From contig JACVRA010000148.1 of the NCBI GenBank assembly GCA_019828545.1, positions 62,001 to 126,000 on the forward strand: a stretch of DNA of 64,000 nucleotides. Reading direction: 5' to 3'. Source of the DNA: Paracamarosporium sp. OC-R06-R3. Taxonomy: Eukaryota; Ascomycota; Dothideomycetes; Pleosporales; Didymosphaeriaceae. Position 1 is the first letter of the stretch. Each line of letters starts with the position of its first letter. A model generated the notes under the pieces. That model saw nothing but the letters and a program-made list of their open reading frames with translations, had not been told where the DNA came from and ran no database searches. Shown here in pieces: positions 1-10,302 of the stretch. Both the position numbers and the translations under genes were made by a program.

Positions 1-45
1 AAATCCACCGACTTATCAATTCGTTTCACGTCTGACGCCGTTGGC

Positions 46-674
46 ATGCCGCCGCTAACCACCGATGTGATCAAGTTCGGCGCCTTTGTCGTGACCAACC
101 AGGTGTGCATCTCTGCCCACGCACCATGACGTTGCTGCTGCTCGCTCTGGTCGTGTTGTGAGCGACACTGATGGCAGCACAGGTCTTCCACCTCACGCCG
201 CTGTCGTATGCCCTCGTCAACCTCAAGCCGTTGCTGCCCGGTCACGTCCTTGTCTCGCCACGCCGCCTCGTCCCACGATTCAACGATCTCTCCACCGCCG
301 AGGTCCAAGACCTCTTCCTGGCAGTGCAGCGCGTCTCGCGCACCATTGAGCGCGTCTTCGATGCCTCGGCGCTAAACATTGCAATTCAAGACGGCCAGGA
401 TGCAGGCCAGAGCGTGCCCCATGTCCATGCCCACATTATCCCAAGGAAGAAGCTTGATCTGCCCGAGCCCGACGCCATCTATCGCATGATGGAGACTGAC
501 GATGGCGATATGGCCAGACAATTCAAGGAGCGCGACGCGGGTGACATGGAGCGGGGTAGATTCCCTGCCGTAGATGCTGATGAGAATCGCAAGCCCAGGA
601 CTGAGGACGAGATGAACAGGGAGGCTGAGTGGCTGGCAAAAGAAATGGCCAACGACGCTGATAAGGAGCAATGA
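46..674 (+). CDS. HNT2: Fhit-type HIT family dinucleoside polyphosphate hydrolase
   Basis: Two exons, 46-102 and 183-674, joined across an 80-bp intron (gtgtgc...gcacag), give 182 residues. The join restores the Fhit N-terminus (IKFGAFVV, then VFHLTPLSYALVNLKP). The histidine triad HVHAHII lies at residues 99-105, preceded by QDGQDAGQSV, as in human FHIT. Family members hydrolyse Ap3A/Ap4A to AMP plus ADP or ATP; the middle triad His is the nucleophile. An ATG inside the intron at 171 is in frame but lacks the first beta strand and is not the natural start. The Glu/Asp/Lys-rich tail of about 60 residues is normal for fungal members. The family assignment is firm; the cellular role is inferred. 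Confidence 0.9.
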
Positions 675-1119
675 TGCTTTTGCTGGAGTTGCTGCACGGG
701 ATAGAAAGGATGCAGCACCGTGACTACGCCACAGTATGTAGTATAGACAGGCATGGAGTACGCCTCGGCGATCTCAGCTTATAGAGTGCATACCAACAAG
801 CATATTCACTGATGATTCGTAGATAGACTCAGATAGGTTTCGCCACCAAAGCAGCATTTCATTTCCATCATCCTCGCATTCAAACATCGTGGTGGGGTCA
901 TCGGTTTATCGGCGTGTGGCTTCTCTTGACTCTGTGTATGAATGAAACCTCGATGACTCAGCTTTTGTGGGGTTCCATTTAGGGGGGGGTTGGGGCCAAA
1001 TCCTGCGAGGTTCTTCCCTCATTATCCCGAATGGCTACCTGATCCATCCCAGTGTGAGAGCCATCATGCTGACTGGGAACTTTGTCCAAAGTGTCTAGTC
1101 TATTCTCAGTGCATTCAAT
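675..1119. other. Intergenic, no gene seen
   Basis: The 445 bases between the HIT gene and the Zn2Cys6 regulator hold no supported reading frame. An unbroken run of G lies near 982-991. The stretch probably contains the 3' UTR of the first gene and the promoter of the second. Confidence 0.6.
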
Positions 1120-2722
1120 ATGTCCTCAACTGCATCTTCTATCACACTAGTCAGCAGACCACGCACCAGGAGACCAGCTCCTAGAGTAAGGACCGGCTGC
1201 AAGACTTGCAAGTAAGTGCTTATCATGTGCTTGAATATGCTTGCATATGCTTAAATATGCTTGAATATCATCATCGGTGACATGGTACTAATCTGATTTG
1301 CAGAATTCGGCGAGTGAAATGTGACGAGGAGAAGCCTAGCTGCAAAAGGTAAGCGATCTTTCCATCACGGTTCTTTGCTTTTGTCTGATCTAACGAATCA
1401 GATGCACAAGCACGGGTCGCAAATGCGACGGCTACTCAAGCCAAAGCAACAGCCATACTATTGTTTTTCCGGTGAATGAGACCACTACGATACAGCGTGC
1501 TGTCAGATCCCCGATAGCAGGGGACAAGGACCTCCACTATCTTGAATTCTACCACCACTGTGCCGCTCCTTCCATGTCCACTGATGGTTTTGACGCAAAC
1601 TTCTGGTCTAAGGCGTGTCTTCAGATGGCTCAGTCTGAGGCTTCAGTACGACATGCCTTGATTGCGATCGGCTATCTGAACAGATCCCAAACCGGGAGTT
1701 TGAAGAGCGCTCGATCCAGTTTGGCAGCTACTTCCGGGCAAGAGACATTTTTGACCCACTACAACAAAGCTATCAAAGCTCTTGCTGATCGGATATCTGA
1801 GTCTTCCTACAGCACTGAGGTCGGACTTGTGTGTTGCTTCATCTTCGTCGGTATAGAGATTCTACGTGGCAACTATGACACTGCCATGTTGCATTACAAT
1901 AACGGGCTTAAAATTTTGAAAACACTTCGGGAAAACCAGAGAAAGGATCACGCGAAAAGGCTAGGCTCTGACCTGATTGAGAAGTCACTAGTGCCTCTTT
2001 TCCATCGCCTCCTCACAACAGGAATATTGTATGGTGTACCAACCGAACTAGCCATGTCTCTACTCCAAGGCCCGCCCGATATTCCACAAATCGCCTTCAA
2101 GTCTATCTTTGAAGCCCAATCCGCGATATACGAAATAGGAAACCAGAGCTTGCTTTTCATTCGTCATATGGGCGAGCACTTCAGACCTATAACGCCTACT
2201 CCTAGAATCAAGTTGCTCGATCAGCAAGCCATACTACTCGCGTTGGACGATTGGTGGGCTGCACTAGAAAAGCTCGAGCGTAACACAACGCTGTCGAAAG
2301 ACGACACGATAACAGCACATTCGCTCAAGGCCTGTTATTATTTCCTCTACATCCTTGCATCATCCATTACAGATCCCAATCAATGCGCAATCGACCGGCA
2401 CCTGCCCCGCTTCAAGGCTATAGTGCAGCATTGTAAAGAGGTTGTAGAATATAGTCAGCGCACAGGAGTTACTTCTCCGGCGGCGAATTTCACGTTCGAA
2501 GTTACAGTAATTCCCTACCTAAACTTCACAGCCTCCCGCTGTCGGTGCCCAGTCACTCGCCGCGAGGCAGTCGCCCTCCTCGAGCGGAACATTCCAAGAG
2601 AAGGCCTCTGGGATGCACAGCAACAGGCGGTCGTATCGCGACGCCTTATCGAAATCGAAGAGCAGGAAGTTGACCCCCTCACCGGGTGGCCTACGGAGAA
2701 CGCTAGGGTTATGAGTATGTAG
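1120..2722 (+). CDS. Zn(II)2Cys6 fungal transcription factor
   Basis: Three exons, 1120-1211, 1304-1348 and 1402-2722, give 485 residues. The binuclear zinc cluster is assembled only after splicing: CKTC, IRRVKC, KPSC, KRC and RKC fit C-X2-C-X6-C-X6-C-X2-C-X6-C at residues 28-56. Both introns interrupt the cluster, a common arrangement in moulds. The basic stretch before it (RPRTRRPAPRVR) suits DNA binding. The C-terminal part, starting LHYLEFYHHCA and including a helical GIEILRGNYDTAMLHYNNGLKIL-type region, resembles the fungal-specific transcription factor domain 2 family. It acts in the nucleus. No target can be inferred from the neighbours, and no metabolic cluster surrounds it. Confidence 0.85.
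1231..1270 (+). repeat. 10-bp tandem repeat inside an intron
   Basis: Four consecutive copies of a unit close to ttgaatatgc occupy most of the first intron of the Zn2Cys6 gene. Copies differ at one or two positions. Confidence 0.85.
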
Positions 2723-3335
2723 GTCTTGGGTGCCGTGTGTGTGTTGCAGCAGAAAGTAGGAATCCGCTTCCTTTGGCTAAGACATAACCAGGTATCTATT
2801 CCACATATTGCGGACTAGGCTGACGTTGGTGAAATTATCTAGGTACCATTGTGCGGGGTAACATGGATGGGAATGGGCGATTTGCGGTCTACTTCGCTAT
2901 GGAAATTTGGGGTGAGGGGCGGGGCATGGCACCGCTGCCGCCGGTGGATCAAAGAGGGAGAATGTGGAAAGAGTGGTTCCAGCTGTAATATCTACACGCA
3001 TTCGTCCACCTTCCCCTATCTGGAGTGTTTTTTTGACGAAAATTTGGCATACGCCTTAGTACGAAAATGATGCAAAAAAGGTGATTCCCCTAGGAATCTA
3101 TACAAAAAAAAGAGCGTAATAAAAAAAAGAGCAAAAAGTTTGACTGGACTAGGGTTTGAATGCGCAAAGCCGTAGGCTTAGCGTTTAACGCTAGTCTAAG
3201 TGTCTACTTATCTAGCCTAACATTTCTAACAAACCACGGTTGCAACTTGCTTAGAGGTAGATGAGGTGTCTTAGTGTTATAGCACTGCGACACCTCTCTC
3301 TATCTTAACAATACTTATTCTTTAAGCAAACTACT
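2723..3335. other. AT-rich intergenic strip with hairpins
   Basis: There is no convincing gene. A-rich runs at about 3103-3139 include a repeated aaaaaaaagagc. A near-perfect palindrome lies at 3179-3193 and a larger stem-loop at 3263-3296. The composition differs sharply from the flanking coding DNA, as in decayed mobile DNA. Confidence 0.6.
3263..3296. repeat. Inverted repeat / stem-loop
   Basis: GAGGTGTC at 3263-3270 pairs with GACACCTC at 3289-3296; inside, AGTG pairs with CACT around a six-base loop, leaving a two-base internal mismatch. Function unknown. Confidence 0.75.
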
Positions 3336-3752
3336 ATGCAATCTATCTCTTTAAAACTAACGCAGACAGGCACAGGTACGTGGCTCCTTCACATTACGCA
3401 ACTAGCTAATATGTCCTTAGGCACACTAACTGGGCCTCTGCGCATCGCTATTGCCCTCTACGAGGACACGACGATGAAGCCTTGCCTACTTATATACAAG
3501 AGGGGCACTGATACCGAAACTGAAACCGAAGCCGTAGCGACAGCCACAGAGTGGGTGTCGCAGATCCAGACTCTTGTCGCAGGCCGGGTTCGGGATGAGT
3601 CTGCGTTGACAGTAGCACGATACAACACCGTCTGCCAGCTTGTGCAGACCTTCCCCTATAACGCCCTGTCGTATCCTATCAACGTTCTCGGTACTTCGTC
3701 CTGTTCCAGAGCGAAGGTATCGGAATCGACTAGAATTGTCTGTTGCAGTTAG
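3336..3752 (+). CDS. Hypothetical short reading frame, weak support
   Basis: An uninterrupted 138-codon frame starts at an ATG (3336) and ends at 3752. The GC content rises inside it compared with the AT-rich upstream strip, and it carries a Thr/Glu repeat (TDTETETEAVATATE). I recognise no domain, signal peptide or membrane span. It could be a small orphan protein, a fragment of an older gene, or chance. The gene downstream is on the same strand, 228 bp away. Confidence 0.22.
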   Translation: MQSISLKLTQTGTGTWLLHITQLANMSLGTLTGPLRIAIALYEDTTMKPCLLIYKRGTDTETETEAVATATEWVSQIQTLVAGRVRDESALTVARYNTVCQLVQTFPYNALSYPINVLGTSSCSRAKVSESTRIVCCS

Positions 3753-3980
3753 CCGGAGCACAGAGGATACAACTTACAATATATCTACCTTCATATCATT
3801 TCATCCACAGGTGCACACACATGGTCACGTGTTTCACTTCTGCCAAGGATTCTCGACCTGCACGTGCTCCTGCGTTCGATACCTTTTATTAATTGCTCTC
3901 TATAAAGACTCGCCCAACTATTTGACCAGTCTTTGTTCAACACATACAGAGGGGCGACCACCTTCAACTAGTCCGCGAAC

Positions 3981-4907
3981 ATGTCTGCACCGACCAATGC
4001 CACCAGCCCAAACGCCTATAGAGGGCGGAGATTTTTCATAATCGACTCACAGACGATAACGACTCAATGGCCCACTGTCGGAGTTCCTAATACGCTTGCC
4101 CCTTATCCATCCCGGTTCAATGGATACCGACCTCATTGCTCCAGTGCCGACTACCAGCAGAAGAAGGCTCAGTCACCTTCTATGAGCTTTACATCAGACA
4201 CACTGCCGAACCAAGGCCTCACAAAGCTTCCCATTGAGCTCCGCGAGATGATCTGGTCTTATGCGATGCAATCTTTGCCAAGCCGCTTTATCATCCACTC
4301 GGACACTGACATATCTAAACTCATCTTCTATCCTGGCGCCCTTCCGCCCTTTACGTTCATCAATCGAGCTCTCAGTACTGAGATCATACTAACCTGGGTA
4401 CAGCGGACTCGATTCGTTTTTAGGTCACCAGAATCTTATCTGCACAAGAAGTTGATCGGCTTCCTAGAGCAATTCAAAGATGGTTTGCTGTCGGTTCGCA
4501 TGATAGCCTACCGACGCGACTCCTGGTGCCAGGGACACATGCTACGCGGAGGAGACGAGCCCATTCCGGACTTTACACCTGTACCGAGTCATTTTTATTC
4601 ATTCCCGGCTGAGATTATTTCACAATGTCCAGGGGTTAGAAGCATGATCTTGCATACACAGCCGCTGCACTCGAGGATTGCACCGAGCAAGGAGGATCTT
4701 CGAAAGTATTGGTGTTTCGACGCGTTATTCGATATGCAGAGCCTACGACACCTCAAAATTATCTGTTTTAGTTACAGCAAACGCATCGACTATACAACTT
4801 GGTGTGCCAACCTCGAAGAGGCCTTGATGGAGGGTTTCCACGCAAAGGGACGGAGTGTGAACATAGAGTTTGAACAGCAATTTGTGGGTGTATTTTGGCA
4901 TGTTTAG
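3981..4907 (+). CDS. 2EXR / F-box-like domain protein
   Basis: A single exon encodes 308 residues starting at the ATG in gcgaacatg. The recognisable part is LTKLPIELREMIWSYAM at about 80-96, the signature of the fungal 2EXR/F-box-like N-terminal motif, followed by a segment predicting strand-helix pairs (FIIHSDTD, FINRALSTEI, WVQRTRFVF). In such proteins this region is often followed by a variable, lineage-specific tail, as here. The biochemical role of the family is not established; an adaptor role in ubiquitin ligation is only an analogy to F-boxes. There is no signal peptide or transmembrane segment. Two further proteins with this type of motif occur in the window (16281 and 55467). Confidence 0.75.
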   Translation: MSAPTNATSPNAYRGRRFFIIDSQTITTQWPTVGVPNTLAPYPSRFNGYRPHCSSADYQQKKAQSPSMSFTSDTLPNQGLTKLPIELREMIWSYAMQSLPSRFIIHSDTDISKLIFYPGALPPFTFINRALSTEIILTWVQRTRFVFRSPESYLHKKLIGFLEQFKDGLLSVRMIAYRRDSWCQGHMLRGGDEPIPDFTPVPSHFYSFPAEIISQCPGVRSMILHTQPLHSRIAPSKEDLRKYWCFDALFDMQSLRHLKIICFSYSKRIDYTTWCANLEEALMEGFHAKGRSVNIEFEQQFVGVFWHV

Positions 4908-5747
4908 CGGTAGCTCTATATAGTTTGTCTGCACTCAAACGGTCCTTGGATGCTTCACTCGGCTATGGCTCGGTCAAACCGGCCTTTTGCTTTACTTTAC
5001 TCTTAATCTTGTTTTCTCTGCTCTTCTCTCTGCTAGATAATCAAGACCCAGCGTCACTGTTGTCCCTCGTGGGCCTACCTTCTCCCAACAGCGCAAGAGT
5101 TGTAGGTCTACGTGGACACTCTTCCGGTCGTCATTTGCATGCAAGTTTTCAACATGACATGCAGGAAGAGGGAATACAGGAATTGCATTTGCGATATTAT
5201 ACCGGGTGTATTTGTAGTTCAGTATCCCCTCTGATAGAATGGAGAATGATCGCATACATTGTTCTAGTCATTCATAACGTCCTCACTCTTACATGCCTAC
5301 CTCACTTCCTTCGATCCACCACTTCAATCACCTTCCAAATAGTCAGCTATATACCAATGCACATTTCCATGACTTGAATACTATTTAGAGCAAAGCACAC
5401 TATATTTGACACTTCCACTTGCCCCATATATAATGAAACCCGATACAAAAACCGAACCCATCGCTATATCCCTTACTTCCCAATCTCAGATCCCCAGAAC
5501 AGCCATATCACAGATATTAAATTTGAAAAACAAAAACCATTGTTCCTAACGCATTTTTCAACGTGTCTGTATGTTTGGTAAGATCATGACTATAGACAGA
5601 GCTGTGATGTGTCGAATCGAGGGTACGTGTGAGAAATGGGGATGTGTGTAAAAGGGCTTTACTACGACAAGGCAATTACCACACATTGGCCAAAGGAGCA
5701 ACAAGGTAGAGATTAGTCATGGAAAGGGATTAAATCAACACAATTGT
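4908..5747. other. Intergenic between convergent genes
   Basis: These 840 bases separate two convergent genes. Open frames here have no protein-like features, and I see no RNA gene. Confidence 0.55.
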
Positions 5748-7514
5748 TCACTTATCTATATAGAAAGCCGCAAGCGCAATGATGATGAAAACCTTGATCA
5801 AAAGCGCACCAGTCAGCCTATCTGACATGTCAGTAATGCCAGAACGAAGAATCGAGAACTCTGCATACCAATTTGATTTTCCCTCTTGCACTACGTAGGA
5901 GACGATGATGATAGACGCAAACAATGCCGCGATGGAGAAGCCCTGGAACTCTAATGTCATCTCGTCGATTCCCATGCACCATGCCAAAAGGACAGTCAAC
6001 GGCACGATTAAGAGCGCCGTCTGCATGCATCGCTCTAATGTAAGTGCAACACTGATATCCATCTTGTCCTGTATGGCGACCATGATAGCCATGGGATCGA
6101 TGCCCAGCAATGGCAAGATAATGAGTCCTAGAAAGGATGGCGAAATGTCGCGTTGGAGGAGACCTTGCATGCTGTCGGTTGCAAATTGTGTGTTGAAGGC
6201 GACTAAGACGACAGAGATAGTAAGTGTGATGACGGCGCCGGAAAGAGAAAGCGTGGGAATCTTGATATCGTCGTCGTCGTCTTCTACTTGATGATTGAAC
6301 ATGTGTTCAGCATTCGCTGCGCCTCCCGCTAAGGCTGCGGTCCCAGCTCCGATGATAGTTATACTTCTGGCAAGGCCCCTATCTACCGAAAGCTTTCTCT
6401 TTGGCGCTTTTTCTGAAGGCTCCTCAAACGTCCTTCGATGGGTCCGGAGCTGAAAGATGAGCCACAAGATGTAGGAGATCAAAATGACAACGGATGTTCC
6501 TCGAGATTGGGAAACTATGCCTTTCGGCTGAGTGTCTGCCATCAAATGCGCCGCGGTTGGAATGACAAGGCTAACAACGGCCAGCAGGAGCAACATGCTG
6601 ACCGTCTGAGCCATGGCCTTGTTGAAATACTGTTCATAGCGATTGTGTCCCCCGAGTAGGAAACTCAGACCACTGGTGAGGAGGAGATTTGAGAGAATAT
6701 TTCCCAAAAGCGAGAACTTCAAAATGTCGATCTGTCGGCTCTTGAGCAGAAGTATTGACATGATGAGCTGCACAGCATTTCTGAAACTCACGTCAACACC
6801 TTTGGTCAGAAATCGTGCGAAAGACCTACCCAAAAGTCATGTTTAGCAATGCGCTGATCTTGTCACCTGCTCGGGTGCCAATCTCCTCAGTCGCAAATGC
6901 TAACAATGTTGCCGAAGGGATGATTGCGACGAAATTGGTGCAAAAAATAGCGATCGGGCTTAGGTGTGCGTAATTGAGGCCAAAACCAACAGGTATGAGC
7001 GGCAACAATAGGTTTGTCCAGCTACCTAAGATTGCTTTGATTTGGTCCTGGCCTGATATATGGCGCTTAAGAGCGCGCCTTTGGAGTTCGTCTTGGCTGA
7101 GTCGCTCGAGGTCATTATCTCTTTCCTCGACCGTGGTTTCATTTCCTACACTTCTAAATATTTTCTTGAACTGTTTTCTACTTCCTTCATTTTCATTTTC
7201 GATCTCTCGTAAAACGTTTGAACCTGTGTCGTTGGCCGGTTCTTCCGGTTCTTCAATTAAAGGCAAGGGCACTACATCTGTCTGGCGCCCCGACTCAATG
7301 CGAGATAACTCAAGATCCGAGTAATTGCTGGAGTGTCTATTGCGAGCAGCATTCTCCAGATCATGAGTATCTCTCGATCTTACTCTTACAAACGGGTTAT
7401 AGTTTGTGCCCTCCACTGGTGCGGACGCAAAACGGTGCGCCTGCCTACGAATGTTGTCTATAGAAAGATCAATACAACGCCCTTTCCTCCCAGGAACAAC
7501 GGTCACATACGCAT
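5748..7514 (-). CDS. VCX1/CAX-family membrane exchanger with degenerate ion-binding motifs
   Basis: Three exons on the minus strand, 7514-7511, 7457-6830 and 6780-5748, give 554 residues. Introns are gtatgt...ctatag and gtaggt...tttcag. The first coding exon is only ATG plus one base; no other in-frame ATG exists before the transmembrane core. The soluble N-terminus (about 1-160) is followed by roughly eleven hydrophobic helices, with an acidic run (EDDDDD, 377-382) between the two halves, as in CAX exchangers. The first alpha repeat reads LLNMTFGNAVQLIMS, where the family has GNAVE (Q at 215). The second reads LPLLGIDPMAI at 434-443, where the family has GNAAEH. These glutamates bind the cation in Vcx1-type Ca2+/H+ antiporters, so Ca2+ exchange is doubtful. 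It may move another ion or act as a non-transporting relative. Vacuolar location is inferred from family. Confidence 0.85.
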
Positions 7515-8254
7515 GGTGAAATAGCAATTAGCAAGGCCCTAAAAGATAGAGGCTTGCTGCGACACGCAAGAAGGTGAAAGGTTTTCGCATCCAACAAGGC
7601 TGGACCGAGATAGCCGGGGGCCAGAAACTAGGCTGAGATTGAGGCTCATTCCACTGTAGTGTAACCCTTGCATGACTATATCGGATGCCTCATGCTTTAT
7701 TTGAAGCCCCGAGCTCGCTTAACAACATCGTGAAATAAACATAGTGTGAATTGAAGTCTTGTTTGAAGTGAACTAAAGGACTCTAAAGATTGAGGCCGGG
7801 TTGTTTTCCCATAGTGGTAGGTTCTAGTGGCAGGGGCTGAAAGTAGCTGCAAGGGGGGTCATGACTTTCATTGGTAAGCGAAAGCACCTCATCTGCCTGC
7901 TTCGATCGGTAAGCAGATGAACCTGGCTGGTCGGGTGAGCACTTCTGTGTTCCATATATCTAAATCCTGCCATGGAACACATCTCTCTTCGAACCAACTC
8001 AGTTCCAAGTAAGCATACCCATGGTGCCAGTTTCCTGTATTTGGAATACTGTCACTGAAGATTGTACCACAAAGAAGTTTATTGAACTTCTTATTCGATC
8101 CGACTCAACCATATCCACTCGTTATCAAAAGTTCAAACAGTTCTACCGCAAACCATGTGTTCTCTATGAACTCTAACTTCTTCTCCTTCATGAGCTCACA
8201 TGATTTTTTACAGTTCCTTTACAAATGCCCCAGACCATATAACTGGATCCTATT
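7515..8254. other. Intergenic, promoter side of exchanger gene
   Basis: About 740 bases hold the upstream region of the exchanger gene and the 3' flank of the next minus-strand gene. No further gene or clear motif was found. Confidence 0.5.
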
Positions 8255-9916
8255 TTACGGACGAGCAGGGGCCTCGAGCATATCTTCAGGATCCTCAAAA
8301 GGATTCACAGGATCCTCAAACGGGTCCTCAATACCACTACAGCTGCCTGAGCTCGACCTCGTTTGAGCTTCCTCAGCCCATCTCCGGGTACCGACATCCT
8401 CCTCTTCGACGTCTCTATCCCCCACATCCTCACTATCCGAGTCAGAAGAAAGAATCGTAATCACCGAATCGGACAAATACACGTTGTAGTTGCTACCCTG
8501 GGGATTGTGAAGAGGGACACGGACATGTGTAGGTGCGGGCGGAGTAATGCTGTGGAGGGGTATATCATGCTGGTCATGCTGAGCCAAGTCATGGCGACGA
8601 CGGATACGCTGGTCGGCTGCGAAAGTGTGCTGATTGATGTGTGCTTCTTTTGCTGCGCGTCTGATGCCGTGAATCGTAAGATAGCAGTAGATCAAGATCC
8701 TAGCGATGGTTGATCGTTAGCAATCTTTAGCTTTCTCACCCCGGAAGATATTTACTCTTTCGGATATCGAGTAGAAATACTCCTAGGATACGATAGACTA
8801 ACGTTGGAGCTAAGACCACGAAAAGAGATAAGAACACTTACACGAACCCACTTGTAACTGCCATCGCCCCTCTCGCACCTAAACAATTCTTCCTCATTAT
8901 CATCTCCTTCCTCAACCGCGTTCTCCTTTGGTACGGCACAAAGCACACCGGCCAGCCGAAATCTTCTATAAACAGCTCCGGCGAACCTGCCCAATCAACG
9001 TTCAACGTCCGATACCAATATCCACCCAATAGATACGCAAAGTACCACATCAAGTCGAAAAGCTGGTAAATCCCTATCAATAAGGAAAAGCGAAGCGTGA
9101 TGGATTCTTGACACAAATGCTGGAAGATCATGGTGACGGAGAGGACGATAGTGGATATGGGTAGAATGATGGTGTACACTGTTATAGGACTGTCCTCGCG
9201 TTATCAGCTGTACTTCCAAGAATTTCTCCAACTGTGAAGGCGAGACTTACAATTTGTCTCCCAGAGAGCTGTAGTTTCCTATATGCTCTGACGTTACCCC
9301 AGCTGCGTAATTGCTTTCGGTCCATACGCTGAAAGGTGGGCTTAGTTGCTGAGGAATCCTATCCGGATTGTGCGCAGCTGGCCCATAGCAGTTTTCGGCC
9401 CAGCCACTATATTTCAGTAGACTGCTCAGAATATACGTTCCCAGCCATAGCTGCCCGACAGCAAGGATACCGTTGAGGAACTGTGCGTAGACGGCGAAGC
9501 GCGCGATGCCTAAGATGAAAGAACAATATCAGTAAAGTTCGAGAAATCCATCGACAAATTTGCACAGTGCCGCAAATTGGTATCCCAGGGTGACGCAGGC
9601 GGCGGATTTTGTGCCGAGATGATGCATAAGTTAAGTTGGACGCATGATCTCGAAGCACTTTGTACCTGAGCCACCTCTTCTACGGCGATATCACTTACCA
9701 GCCCACTCTTTACATCCAGCTATATTCCAGTATCTCTTCAAACGTCCGAGTCGTTGACTTTCCGGAGGCGTCATTATGGGCGAGAAAGCCTTTTCGTGGT
9801 GCGAAGTACGTCGTAGCTGTCCTTATATCTCCGTCCTGGTCAACGAAGACCGACCAATTTTGTCGCAGAATATCAACTGTGCGCTGCGAAAGTGTGGGGA
9901 ATTTATCGGTCCATCC
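8255..9916 (-). CDS. Uncharacterised polytopic membrane protein, 5' end not resolved
   Basis: Six exons can be chained in phase on the minus strand: 9916-9714, 9665-9556, 9509-9251, 9189-8852, 8809-8740 and 8699-8255, at least 474 residues. The last intron (gtgaga...gctaac...gctag) is textbook; the donor at 8851 (gtgggt) is the least certain, and 8879 is an alternative. Four hydrophobic helices are visible: AVYAQFLNGILAVGQLWLG, VYTIILPISTIVLSVTMIF, a long FSLLIGIYQLFDLMWYFAYLLGG stretch and ILIYCYLTIHGI. A soluble N-terminus precedes them. The tail is acidic with SSDSDSEDVGD and a repeated D/N-PFEDP motif. No ATG was found in the first chained exon, so at least one more exon must lie upstream within about 9917-10300. 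I do not recognise the family; the fourth exon contains a distinctive EDFGWPVCFVPYQRR. Confidence 0.6.
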
Positions 9917-10302
9917 CTCAGTAGTTTATTGCTGGTACCGTGGATGAGGATAAGGTTGTTGAGGTGCTGACCTTGAATGGTTCAGCCTACTAAGAGATTT
10001 CGTTGAAGCTTTATAATTGCATTGATTTTTAGGGGTAGCACCACAAATGCATATTTGGACAGTGGAAATGATATTACCAGGTGCAAAGGGCTTAGTTGGA
10101 TCTCATTTCGATGCGTGGATGCAGTGATGAGACACAGTAGTCTGGAGATGAACACGAAAGGAAAATATAGTCGATAACTACACTGAATTTGACCTTGTGA
10201 GGTCCCACTGCTACATACATAATATTCAAAATACACCTCCTCCAAGGCACCCAGGAAATACACAGCGCTCATTCCAAAACAAGTTTCGCCTGTCTTCTTC
10301 AA

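Noticed and set aside
3140..3193. tRNA-like stretch
   Set aside because: A ggtttgaat block and a stem were seen, but no acceptor stem or anticodon arm forms on either strand.
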